Origin: Cliona cf. orientalis
Lineage: Eukaryota > Porifera > Demospongiae > Clionaida > Clionaidae
Assembly: GCA_963930775.1 (NCBI GenBank)
Contig: OZ005706.1
Location: 1,240,001-1,304,000, forward strand
Direction of reading: 5' to 3'
Length of the DNA: 64,000 nucleotides
Below the pieces are notes generated by a model that saw only the letters and a list, made by a program, of their open reading frames with translations, had not been told where the DNA came from and made no database searches. Positions 1 through 12,621 of this stretch are shown here, piece by piece (position 1 is the first letter of the stretch; every line of letters begins with the position of its first letter). Made by a program: the position numbers and the translations under genes.

Positions 1-466
1 GGTGATTCTCACCAGGCAGCTGCCTTGAGAGCCTTCCATCCAGACGAAGTAGCCAAGCAGTCTCACCTTGAGGTAGACACCCTCTACTACCTCCAGCACC
101 AGGTCCATGCCGTCGTCTCTCGTCTCTGTGAACCCATCGAAGGACTCGATGCAGCCTGCATCGCTCAGTGTCTGGGTACGTGAGAAAGTGTAGGTTGCTT
201 GATATAAGAGAAAAATAGAGAGGGAGAGAGTGAGAGAGAGAGAAGTCTATTAATGGGGTATATCTGCCCTATGCTCCTATTGTTAAGGAAAGATTAATTT
301 TTGCACCACCACCTTTGGAAGAGCTACCTTTGAAGATCACCCTTAACCTTCCTCTTAATTGTCTGAGGCGTAAATTAACTACAAGCTGTGGGTTTAGTAC
401 AAAGGTGCTTCTCATGTCCACCTGCCAAGACTAATTGACTGCACAGTGCACAAGGAAGAGGGGATG

Positions 467-498
<32 letters not shown>

Positions 499-3400
499 AA
501 GACAAAACCAGAGGTGGATGTAATAAGGCACAGCACCCTCCTAACTCTTCAGTGGTAATTCCCATTATGCAATGATTTGTGCTCCTGCAGCTATAGTGCA
601 TGTAGTTGGGAGTGGAAGGCCAGCCAAGTCCCACATCCAGTGTGGTCTAATGCAAGGGAGGGAGGGGGGGAGTTCAATTGTACCTTCATTAAGGTTTACT
701 AATGGATTGCTTAGACAGTTCTAATTGACTGATAGCAGGTGGTACTGTCAATCTAGTCTTGTTATGGTGCATGTGTATGTATGTGTGTGTGCTGTGCTCT
801 TGAAAATCAGATTTTTTTGGGAGGCCTTTCTTTTTAATCAGGGAGTAATTCATCTGTCTGTTCTGCAACAGAAGTAATTGAGCAGCTTTTGATGAATTAG
901 CTGTTGACAAATGCTCTAATTACCCCAAAATGGTGATTAAAAGACACTTTCATCAGAACTGCCCATACACTACAGAGGGGACTTACAGTAGGGAATACAG
1001 AAAATTAATTATCCAGTGTACTCTAATAGTGATAATTATTGTAAATTCAACAATGTGTGTATGTGCACTCTGTAATGTGTGATGGTTTAGTATCTCTATC
1101 TTCTCATCTCTCACTCCCTCCCTCCCCTCCTTCTCTCTCTCTCTCACTCTCTCTCTCTCTCTTTCTCTCTCTCTCCCTCTCTCCCTCCCCTCCTTCTCCC
1201 ATCTCTTTTTTATACCTTTCTCCATAATTATTTAAAACCTCTCCTTTCACATTCCTGCAGGTCTTGATGCCTCTAACTATCGCAGCTGCTCAGGCGGTCA
1301 GGAGGAGGGAGATGGAGCTGATGGAGGTCTCTTCAGCTCAGCCGGTGAAAAGAAGGGTACCTTTGAGGATGTAGACCCTCTTCTGGTCTCCTGCCACGGC
1401 TGTCAGAAGCTAGTACAAGTCCACGGATCTCAGGTAAAAAAAAAACTATTATTGCCATATCTTCACAAAAAAAGGGCCCATGGGCTGTGCACCTTATAAT
1501 ATTATTCCATAGTGGGCCCTCTTTCGCGAGGGTACGGTATTATTATTGTGGGTCAGAGTGTGTGTGTGTGTGCATCAAGGAATTATTTTTAATGATGTAT
1601 ACAAACTGGGAAAGTTAAAGTTTACAAATCTCGTAGTTGTAATATTATGTTTGCAATGTCATAAACAAGTTTGTTGCAGTGGAGTGTTTTGTTATTTGGT
1701 ATGATAATCCATTTTTAGTCCACATCGATTGATACATGTACATGGTCCTAGCCTAGGTACGTACTTAGCTGGCAGCTGCACGTATTCATAAATTCTGCAA
1801 AGCATACAAAATCATCATTGAAGTGAGGATGCCCCCTTTAATTAGGACACTCCGACCCAATAGACGCAGTAGAGAGATACCACATACCGTACACAACCAT
1901 GTATAATATTATTATTATGTGTATAATTATTGCTATAGCTACTTTCTGTCTTGGTTAATAAAATACCATAATTATCCTTTCTACATACTTTGAAAAATAA
2001 ACACAGCGGTCTCATAGACCATAAATTTCTATGTGTTCAAAATAAATATCCAATCATATGCTCGGCTTATTATATCTGGCCACTGTACATAGCAGAACCC
2101 ACAATGCATACATGCACATGCATGCACATTACGTACTTGCATGCACATGTACACATGTACAGTGTTACAAGTATACACACGTATTAGTTTATATTAAATT
2201 TTGGTTGAAAGTTGACTTGTTTTTGTAGTCGTAATTCCAACGGCTGTTGTTATTTGAAAGCAGGGTACTACAGCTACAGTACGGCTCGTACACTTTGTGT
2301 GCGTACTGTGAGGTGCATAGTGCACCCATACCTAGTTACACCGAGCTAGCTAGCTAACAGCTGCCATCCAGATGACTTATTAGTTCACTTTCGATCAATT
2401 CTCAAGTCGGTCTCACAAACCCGACATTCCTCCCTCTACCTCTCTCTCTCTCTCTTGTGATCTGACCTACTTATACATAAACAAAAGCACATGCACACAT
2501 TTTTTTTAAATGTATACAGCGCACATACGTACATACATACATACATATACGCACGAACGTAATATGTTAGATGTTTGTAAGTGTATATATTATACAATGT
2601 ACGTGTGTGTATGATAATGTTATTGTTTTATTGCGTTCGGTGTTTCATTATTGGATGTGTGGTTGCGCGTTCCTTTTACATCCCTTTACAAACCAAAATC
2701 TTGGAATGGCAGACAAATGCAACTGCATGTACGTATATATTTATTAACGATAGCATAAGAAATTCAGTGTAGCCATCCTAGCTCATGTTAGGTATATGGG
2801 TCATTACCGCCACCTAATTAATGTGTATACTTATTAAAATTGGTAAAATTTTGTTAGTTTTCAGTAGCGAACCGGCCAAGAGTGACATTTGCCAGTTTAT
2901 TTTTCAACTCATTGGCAACCACTAAAATTTAATTAATTTCGGTGACATAATATATTATATTCGTAAACACGCTCAAAATTAATACCAGTTACATGACATT
3001 AATAGATGCATGATCAAAGTGCACCCCAATTAATATCATGTAACTGATTTGTTTGTCCATGACCCCCATTTACCATCAGGCTACCCGATAATTTACTTAT
3101 TTAAACTAGTTACTAGGCAATTACAAATAATATTTATATTATATATACACACACACTCACACACACACAGAGCCAGGACCAATCTAAGGGTCTGAACTGC
3201 CCCGAGTGCAACACTTCCTTTCCTGCTGGGAGAATGACCAACCAGCTCACTCTAGCCATAAGGTCACACATCAAGAAGTACTATGCAGTGAGTCAAAAAA
3301 AATTATTAATGTTGCTACTAATGATGAGATGAGACAGCTATATAGGGAAGAAAGAAGATTGAAGCGAGCGATAGAAATGTCTCCTACTTAGAACAGTTTA

Positions 3401-6400
3401 TTTATTACAGGATTTTGGACACTCTTAGCAGATACATAGATAGGAATAACTGAAAGTCAATTTAAATCTGCACTATCTATCTATCCTCCTATTATGCCTC
3501 CCTCTGGAATATTCCCCTGCCATGCCTGCCTCTTACAAGCATTAATTTTTGGTGAATCGGATGTACACTGGTGGTGGACCACAACTACAGATTGATTTTT
3601 GATTTTTCTTGTGGGTTCCATTTGTGTGCCATTTGCAGCCTCCTGTGGTCTCTCCACTGACCCTAGCTACCAGCTCCCCACTGCCACCCCACCTGGCATA
3701 ATTCTGTGGCCAAAGAATTAATATGAAACTAACCTGGAGTGTGTGATTTTTGCAGCTGGGATAAGTTGATTTTCTGGTAGTAATTTTCTCCCTTGTAATT
3801 CTTGTGTGAACTTCAGAGGCAGCTGTGTCTCTAAGCCTCTGTTGTGGATAACAGGTTTAATTAGTACCCACCCCTCTTGTAGAATATTCATATTCATGCA
3901 CAACTCAGTGACATTAAAATTTATATGGCACCTGTGCTTCTAATTCCTCACCCACTTCCACCCCCATCCCCCCTTTAATCCCTTTTCAGAAATTGTTAAT
4001 TGATCTTACTGTCCTCTCTCTCTCTCTCCTTTCACTAACATTAAACCTTGCTATTTCATTACCTGTTCTTATATAATGACCTGGCTACATACCCGTCATT
4101 GTAGTTTCGCCTTCTTGGAGTGGCAGCTGAAAATATAATTACAAAGCTATTTAGTACAGAGAGTATGGTTTGGCACTAGTACAGTTTATCCCATCCTTAT
4201 AAAGCCATTAATATCTTACCTATTATGTGTATGCTCATAATTATACTTTGTACTTGTACTGAAATTATAATGGAGACTGTGAGGCCAGGAGAAAGATGAA
4301 GGGAACTGGTGAAGCCTTCTGTTTTTATGAGACAGTTGTCATTTCTCTTTGATCCCCTCCAGTAAACATTTGTCCATGTGTACACACACAAAGTGTACTA
4401 CCCTATTGTGGCTAGATACTACAGGTCACTGTTCCCCAATAATATGCATTCCATAGATTTCCATTAATTTCAATATAGATACCTAATAATTGTGCAACTT
4501 TGTGGTAGGTAGTTAGTGTTATGTCATATTTCGTCATCACATGCTAGTGGGTCTGTGATGTGGGTACGTATTAGTGAGTAAGTGTGTGTGAGTGTGTGAG
4601 CGTGTGTGCCTGTAATATAATATTTCTTAGTAAAATGTTTGAGCCATTGAGCAAGCCAGTCTTCATATACCTCTACTCTACAATACCTTTGCATGCAAGA
4701 CATAGCTAGCTACATGCCTGCATGCATGCATGCTTGTTGGTCTCTTGACTCAATTATGCTCACTACTGCTGCACACACAGGCGCCATGGCCGCCACATCA
4801 GAGGTGCAGCTTATCAATCCGGCCACGTAGTTTGGTAACACTATCTTTTGAGAGTTGAAAAGCCCTAGATTAGATTGAGCCAGCTTATGCACACAACTAC
4901 GTATATACACCCTTAGCCGACTTCACTTCAAGTGTGTACCATATAGCTATGTGGTGGAACCACTTTTGTTGGACTATTTAGGACCTCCAATGAAAAATAA
5001 GGATGGCTACGTATATAGAGGAGTGTACTAACCTCTAGATATGTGAAGTAAAGACACCTCTTTGATCACGATGCTGCATATGATCTCAACAGTGTCTGTA
5101 ATGGAATGGATACTGTGCTATGCTATATTGCGTGCGTGTGTGTTTTGTGTGTGAGAGAGTGTGTGTCTTATCCACTGATAGACATATGTTGAAGGTATTT
5201 TCAGCGTGCCCAGGGAGGGGGAGGGTTTATCTAAATTGAGGCCGGGTTGTTCTAAGCTATTAAGCCGGTGGCACATGAAAAGTCAACCGTGTTGTGGAGT
5301 TCTCACCACATAATTTGCATTAGCAGGTCAATTTGGTTTATCTAGCTATGTCTGTGTGTGGGGGTGGTAGTGTAGATGGTAGGTGTGCGTGTGCATACCC
5401 CAGTTATGGACTTCAAGGGAAGAGAAAATGAGATTCTTTTTGTGGTTTTCAATAACCAGTGCATTTATAGTTTAGATAGACGTTGCTAGGCTGCAGTTGA
5501 CGATAATTATGAAGGTGATAATGATACACAAGTTGATGAAGACACAACAAACTCTAACTCTCTCTTTCTCTCTCACTCTCTCTCTCTCTCCCTCTTTCCT
5601 CTCCCTCCGTCCCTCCCTCCTTCTTAGGGTTGGCTGATTTGCGAGGACCAATCGTGTCAGTTCCGTACGAGGAATCCGACCGTCTGTCTCGAAGACTCGT
5701 CTCCAAAGTGCCGAAATTGCCTGCAAGGAAAGCTTCGGGAGGAGGTTAGTAGACAAAAGCTACACATACATACATTGTCAAGCCATATTACTGCCCGTCT
5801 GAGAAACGCTTTGATGTCTGATTTATATGTGTCGATAATTGCATAAAGTGGTCCCCACCTGAAGAAGAGAGGGTCCACCAATCCTGCCAAGTCTCTTAAT
5901 TTGTTTTTGCTATCGCATCTTTACGAGTTTTTGTGTGAGCGTGCGTGTGTGCGTGCGTGTGCGTGTGCCCTTGCAAGAGAAAAAGAGAGGCGGCATATAT
6001 TTTGCGTGATTTACGAACCGCAATTAAACTACATGTGTACATGCATGTGGAGGTCATCCTGTGTGTGGCGAATGTGATTCCCAAATAACTACCATTAAAT
6101 AAAATTTCAGACCACCACTGTCGAGTTATTACGTAATCGGCAATTAGTCGAGGGTACGAGTTAGCTACCTGAAGTGGTTTTGGACGTGCATCGTGGAAGG
6201 TAATCATGCGTGCATGCGCCGTGACGTACGTACTTACTTAGCTCCATAACTCCCCATACCACCCCTGTGGTCGCATATCTGCATACCATGGCTTGGATAT
6301 CAAAGCCTCCATTTGTCCGCCGGTGTGTGTGTGCATTAATAGTAATAATAGTGCATGTATTATTCTTATTATTATTATACGGTGTTTGCCCTTGCTGTTT

Positions 6401-8847
6401 GTCGCCTATTTCGTTGCGATAATTGCCGCACCGCCACTCTGGTGCCTCCGGAGCCTTTGTTCACCGGCCAATTCGCTAGTGATGGCTGAATTAGATTTGC
6501 CCGTTTCAAAATTGGGTTAGGCCCCCAGAAGGGCTGGTCGGGTGTATATAAAGGACTGATATTTTATTTCTCTTAATTTGATTTCCCACGGCCACAGTAA
6601 AGAGTTCAAACATAGCTTTCCCATTGTTGCTAATTGAATCGTGGTGTGTATGCTGGGGCACATGTGAGTGAGCTGCTATCTGCATGTGGTTGGTGGCTCG
6701 CCTTTTGTTATGACAAAGGAAGGAATTTGCTAGTTTTTTTATTGTGGTTTGGTTCTCTATATTATATCTATTTGTCTGTCGTGTGACATTTTTTTATTGT
6801 GCGCATGTTTCTCTCACTCCCTCTCTCTCTCTGCTTCCCTCCCCCTCCCCCAAACTCTCTCCCTCCCGCCCTCCGCCCCCCCCTCCTCACTCTCTCTCTC
6901 TCTCTCTCTACTTCCCCCTCCTCTCTCTCCCGCTTTCTCCCTCGATCTCTCCCTCCCTCCCTCCCTCCTTCCATCCTTTTTCGGCGGCACACCTGCACCT
7001 GTGCATCACTCATCAGTATCCCTCCTCTTCCCTCTACCGCCAGCTGGTCTCCTTTGATGTCCTCTTCACCATCAAAGAAGGTTGGTTAGAGGCTAATGAT
7101 AGTAAACTTATGGTTGGCTAATCCCATTAGCAGCATAAGAGGACCAAAGCCTTTTTCTCCTATTAACCAATTCATACGTAGTCATTCTGCACTTTTTTCT
7201 TCCCTTAACTTTGTTAACCACTTGGAGTATAGCCACTCTCAAAGCATTGAGTACCAATTCACTCCCTGTAAACAATAAAATTAATTTGGTTTGACAGTGG
7301 CCGGCCATCCAACACAATGCTTAACAACTTACCAGCTCAGGAAATGTGTATTATAATTGAATAATAACGAACTATAAAGCCAAGCAGGGGGCTGCTACTA
7401 TGGTCTCAACTAGCCAATAGTATACAGTAACAGACCTTTTGAACTTTCATAATAATTATTATTGTAATTGTTCACCTTTGTGGCTCTTCCTTTTCCTTGG
7501 CTGGGATAATTGTGAGCCATTTGGAATGGTTTCCACCGTCATGATTTGTGTAACTTTCTGTAATAATTTTCATACATGTACGTAGTACGCATGTACTTAG
7601 TTTCCAGTTGTCTCTAAGGTTCCTCATTTCGCTGCATGTAACATCAAAGGTACATGTACGTACGTGGGTACCTACATGTAAGTGGCTGTGCTTATTGCAT
7701 GCACTAGTGTTCAAACAATGGTGGGTGCTGGGATGAGGTTTTTGATGATAATAATCCTTTTAAAGTATCACTGTTACAATTTGAAATTCATGCATGTACC
7801 AGTATTATAGTATTAATAATAATCTCTATAAGTTTCATATGGGAATTTAAAAGTACTCTTAGTAATGTAAGCTTGCTCTTGGCTGGTGGCTTGAAAGCAC
7901 AGCTGGTCCAAGATCTCTACGTTCCAGCTAAATCCAGTTAGGGAGGAGTGGGGGTATAGAGTAACCGGCTCTGTGTGTCCGCTGTAATAATTTACCTTTT
8001 GATGGGCAATTAGCCGGGAGGCTTTGATCTTGCTTGTATTCAAAATTAATTCAATTTCATCTCCTCTCACAAGAAAAAGGTGCTCCCCATAATAGATCCA
8101 AGGCGGCTTTTCTTAACCCGATTAGCGCCAAAATATACCCTTCTTGTATAGGAATTAGACAGACAACACACATGTCAGCACTGCGTACATACACTCACAG
8201 ACATACACACATAGTCCCCCCCCCCCCTTTAGTGACTGTAGCACAAACATACCAATTGCGCAAAGACACCGTAGACACACAGACAGGACAGGCGGCGTTT
8301 TTAAAAAGCTTTACATACGTGTACATACACATAAATACACAGAGTGCCAGCCAGTACAGTAGCAGTAGTAATTGCCTAGCCCAGACTAGACTTGTAACAT
8401 GCACATAGCCTTTAATGAGGGGGTAATGGTATAATATTGCCCGCAGAAATATGCATTTGTACTCTAGGATGGGGTTGCTCTGTCTTGCTTTGAACATCCA
8501 GGAGCAGTAGTCTGGAGAGATAGAGATAGAGAGAGAGAGAATGCCAAATGCCCTCGGGCATGTTTGTGGTTTTCACTGATGTAATGTGATCCCTCTAATG
8601 CCCTGTAGCTACGTACGTAGCTATGTGCTGCTGAACACAATGTGTACTACATGGTTACTGTACGTTTTTCTCTCCCTCCCTCTCCTTCTCCTTGCCTTCT
8701 TCTCTTCCCTTCTCATCAGGTGATATCCGTGACAATCAAGTGAAGGACAAGTACAGAAAGCTAAAGTCTCACCTCTCCAAGTACCTGGACCAGAATCAAT
8801 ACTCCAAGGTCAACCTTGGAAGGTTATTCCCTGTCTTCTCAACCTGA
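1..8847 (+). CDS. POLA1: DNA polymerase alpha catalytic subunit, C-terminal part (5' truncated by window)
   Basis: This is the C-terminal end of the catalytic subunit of the pol alpha-primase complex, which starts DNA chains at nuclear replication origins and lagging strands. Exons read as <1-175, 1261-1433, 3171-3287, 5628-5744, 7017-7080 and 8720-8847 (stop TGA), giving 257 residues with all phases matching. The first exon has YYLQHQVHAVV..LCEPIEGLDA, matching the family's YYLxQQIHPVVARICEPIDGIDA. The two zinc modules of the C-terminal domain follow (CHGC and CPEC; then GWLICEDQSC and CRNC). The end, YSKVNLGRLF, matches human YSEVNLSKLF. The five introns (about 1.1, 1.7, 2.3, 1.3 and 1.6 kb) are long for this window and contain non-repetitive islands. 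The next gene downstream is an Arx-like homeobox gene in convergent orientation, as at human POLA1-ARX. Family identity is very secure; single splice sites were set by eye. Confidence 0.95.
466..495. repeat. poly-G run in POLA1 intron 1
   Basis: About 30 consecutive G bases inside the first visible POLA1 intron. It is a plain homopolymer and its length in the assembly is uncertain. Confidence 0.9.
5860..6200. promoter_or_regulatory. candidate regulatory island in POLA1 intron 4
   Basis: This is an intronic stretch that, apart from a (GT)n run near 5940-5970, is non-repetitive and of mixed composition, unlike the microsatellite-rich sequence around it. It contains homeodomain-like ATTA/TAAT cores, including CAATTAG near 6141 and TTACGTAATC near 6128. 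In vertebrates the equivalent last POLA1 introns carry long-range enhancers of the neighbouring ARX gene. The regulatory reading rests on position and composition only, and no conservation test was possible. Confidence 0.25.
6390..6660. promoter_or_regulatory. second candidate regulatory island in POLA1 intron 4
   Basis: This is a repeat-free block just before the last-but-one POLA1 exon. It has a Sox/TCF-like CCTTTGTTC near 6455, GAATTAG near 6489, a Sox-like CCATTGTT at 6621-6628 followed directly by TAATTG at 6631, and a TATATAAAGG-like string near 6545. Clustered Sox and homeodomain words in the POLA1 3' introns fit an enhancer for the convergent homeobox gene. This is inference from motifs and location. 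Confidence 0.3.
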
Positions 8848-9191
8848 GAAGAGTGCAGCTGAAACTCTGTACCTCCAATCCTCAATTATGCAGACATAAT
8901 TATGCTTGTAACCCTCTGACCTACATTACCTATTTAGCTGTCGCACATTGATTGAAATGTGTGTGTTCAGAAGTAATGTATGCTTTGCTTGTGTAATTGT
9001 ACTCATTAATTAATATCATTATTGGTAATCTCCTATTAAGTGGTGTCAATGGGCCATTGTCTAGCATCGTCTGATGATTGATAGGTGGTTCTCGTCTTAT
9101 GCTAACTATGGCTATACATGGCCCATTGTTGGTGGAGGCTTATCGAAACTCAATCTAAGTAATTGACTGACTGACTCTGACCTTGACCTCC

Positions 9192-9237
<46 letters not shown>

Positions 9238-11572
9238 TCCCTCTCTTTCATTACCACAAAGTTTAATCAACATAACGAAGAGGAGGTAGCAGCTGCTAGT
9301 ACACTCAGCAGCTACTATATAATAATATATTGACCAGGTGCCCAGATTAATTTCACTAAGTGTCGATCAGAATAATGCACTGTCATCCTCAATTTATTAC
9401 CGCACTTAACAAGAGTACGCTCACATGCGAGGGTGGGCTTGATGTATAGCTAGGCTTCTGTATGCAGTAGTGTCTGTGTATGCCTGTGTGTGTGCGTCAG
9501 TCGACAATTGCAGCTGCCTCTGTATGTATATGTCTGTAGGCATAACTATCAAGTTAGGCCCACTTAATCAACTCTATACAGATCCCCAACGAAAACATGG
9601 ATCTCCTTTTGGTGACACCATTCACTGCTTTTTTTCCATGTATTAATAGCGTCACACAATCGTTATCTACAGTGCTGAACATTAAAATTTGATTTACCAC
9701 AATGGCTCTCTTATGCTCTTTCCTGCATTATAAATTAAATGGATTACACCCAGTGATTGAATAGCCACAAATATTGCTCACGTATTGTCATGAAAAGGAC
9801 CCCCCTTGACTTACTCTCTCTATCCCTCTCTCTCTATGTGTGTGTATATAATATTATGTTGTATGTACATGTGTGTTTAAAAATAGTTCCTCTTTGAGTC
9901 TCAAAGTGCCGCTGTGATTGTTAACTGATTGTTCCTCTCATGTAATTGCCCATGTTGACTATGATGCCTCACAAAGGCCAAACACGGATACACTAGTGAA
10001 GCGAGCTGAAAACCACGCTGCCCATTACTCTCCGGCCTTTGATCAATGAGATTACCCAATTAACAAGTGGACGGTCTTCAAAGGGACAGGCCTTGTGCGT
10101 GTTCAAAAATCTCAATTAGCTGCAGGTAAAACATCAATTGTTCGATCCTTTTGAGCCCGTTACAGGCAAATTTTCCTGTTCATAGCGACGGTGTGTGGGA
10201 ACAGGCCGCGGCTCATTCAGGCATTACCGGGATTAATCACTAATTGACAGCCAAGCGTGCTGATTGAGATATCTCTCAGAATGAACCAACTGCGATGGAT
10301 AGATATTATAATATGCCTATAGTGGTGGATTTAATTCTTGTGCATGCATGTGTGATGTGAATGCCACACGTGGTTGTTTGGATAATCGCAATTCTCACCA
10401 GATTAACGAGCATGCAGTGTTTGTGTTCAGAAGCGCCTCTATAGGATCTACAATAGCTGAGATGTTAGTGTAAAGCCACTAAGTGCGTGCAACAATGCAC
10501 ACTTGTGTATATATTGTATTTCGCTGTTGTGATTTGATCTGTACGAAAAGTAGCTGTAGATCAATTGATATGATTAAGGTTTTTATTCTATCGCCGTACA
10601 CTCACATAGTAATCGTTTACACGGCTCACGATAAGTATGTATGTATACACATAGGACAGGAATCGTTTGAATTCATTAATTTCCTATCGAGAGTGAGTGT
10701 GTATGTATTATATTTCTCCTGTATAATAATAGTATGCACGGTTGAATGTCTACTGTATAAGAAAAAAAATGATAGTAATATGACAGAAGTGTGACCTTGG
10801 ATTAAGTGGAGGAGGGATAGGAAAAGCATGGACGGATGGGATGTGATGAGATGAAATTAAGAGTGTAAGACTAGTTAGTAGTAGTTAAAATTAATGTTGG
10901 TGAGTGTTATCTACATACGTATCTAAGGGATGTCAAGAGGGAAGAAACAAAAAAGAGAGAGAGAAAAGTCTTGTCTGTATCTGTGATGTTTCCTTGAACT
11001 GCCTAGCTGCTGGTGGACTGTAGTCAATAGCTATGTAGGTGGTACATTCATTGCTAGGTAGAACGTTATAAAAAGGTGGTATTACAGTTTATCTTGAGGT
11101 GGCATCTCCGTTGTGATTCTGTCTGAAGTAATCCGTGAACGCTAGGATGGTGGTTGGTGGTTGTCAAAGTTGTTATTGGGTTAAGTAGGTACCCGTACGT
11201 ACTTAGGTATGGATGGGAACTGTTGAAATGAGTTTTTAACAGTCCGGTGAATCGTGAAGTAAGTTCTCTGTAGAGTGCCCATGTACACAAACACACATAG
11301 CTAGCCCTAACATACACAGAGCAGAAAGGGTAAAATAACTAATCAGTACAAATTGCCGTACAAACAATAACTTAATCAAATGGTGGTTCAAATGTGATGA
11401 TCACGACAAAAAGAAAAAAAAAAATCAGATCTGAGAGCAACAAACGGAGAAAAAAATAATAATAATAGAAAAGGATAAACTATAAAGCATGAAAGACAGG
11501 AGATTTAGTGAGGTATAATTTTATCTAACAATTACGTATTAAGTATATATGGTGGGAAAATTAAATTTTTTA
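8848..11572. other. intergenic region between the POLA1 and Arx-like 3' ends
   Basis: No coding exon could be recognised here; the small ORFs lack family-like sequence or splice context. It holds the 3' UTRs of both convergent genes and a (CT)n microsatellite near 9199-9234. A non-repetitive block at 9890-10290 is described separately. The rest is AT-rich unique sequence with short (GT)n and ATT runs. Confidence 0.6.
9890..10290. promoter_or_regulatory. candidate regulatory island between POLA1 and the Arx-like gene
   Basis: This is a 400-bp repeat-free block of balanced composition about 1.3 kb downstream of the homeobox stop codon. It contains a TCF/LEF-like CCTTTGATC near 10038, CCAATTAAC near 10056, CAATTAGC near 10113, and GGGATTAATC near 10230 followed directly by TAATTGACAG at 10241. 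That last string resembles a Pbx/Meis composite site. In vertebrates ARX enhancers lie in the matching intergenic space. The call is inference without conservation data. Confidence 0.35.
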
Positions 11573-12577
11573 CTAGGAGGTATCCGTTTTGGTTGGGGTT
11601 TGTAGTTTGTTACTAGGCACCTGTATGATCATGGGGATTGTTGTTGCTCCTCCTCCAGCAGCGGCGGCAGCTGTTGCATTCGATGGCAACGTGATGAACT
11701 GGGGGATAGCCGCTGTATTCGTACCTGCTCCTGCCACAAGTGCCGTCGAAGGAGCTGCCAGGATCGGTAATCTTGTGGCGGTGGTTGAGATGATCTGTGG
11801 AGCTAGCACAGTTCCACCTGTCGGTAGGGACGTGGGGATGTACGTGATGGGCAATACGGTGGGCCAAGACTGAGTCCCTGCTATTAGTTGGATATTGGCA
11901 GCTGCTGCATTTTGCGTGGTCAATATTGTCTTCCCGTCACCAGTTCCTATCATTACAGCTGTGCCAGTGGAGCTTGCTGGGGTCACTTGGGTCGTTGCCG
12001 TGGCAGCGGCTACGGCAGCTGTGGGCGAGGCAGTAACAGGTACCGTGGAAACGGGGATGGCAATAATGTCGGGAGTCTGTTGGACGGGTGATGTTGCCGT
12101 CTGAGCTTTATTTTGCTTCTCTAGCTTACGCCACTTTGCACGACGGTTCTGGAACCACACCTGTGGAAGTGAAGATGGCAAGATAAAAGAGACCGAGGCT
12201 TAATCAAAGCAGACGTAGATAATAACATTTACTAAATTGATTCTTTAAAAGGCCAGGAAACCCAACCGTGTATTCGCAACATTGAAGCTATGCCTACAGG
12301 GCATTACATAGAATTACTATCACTAAGGCTGCATGCGCACACTTGTACTGAGATAAACAGTCGAGCTCTTTATCACCACTTTCATAAGAAATTTAATGAT
12401 AAATTATTGTGAATCTAAAGTATGCTACTGTGGACAGTAGGAGTTCAAATTAGGATTTGCATGCGATCACCACCTAACAATACTTTCCCATCTGATAATT
12501 AACACAATCAGCCACAAGTATTTCGCAGCTCCCCACCTAGTATCGACAACTATATACACGAGCTAGGTAGCTCCTCT

Positions 12578-12621
<44 letters not shown>

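Noticed and set aside
6744-7121. Long overlapping Ser/Pro/Leu frames on both strands
   Set aside because: They come from a CT-rich intron tract; only 7017-7080 is real coding sequence, as POLA1 exon 5.
10483-10794. 103-codon Cys/Ile-rich frame between POLA1 and the Arx-like gene
   Set aside because: AT-rich chance frame with no splice context and no family resemblance.
11589-12104. Several plus-strand frames opposite the Arx-like last exon
   Set aside because: Shadows of the GC-rich Ala/Thr coding exon; no homology in those frames.
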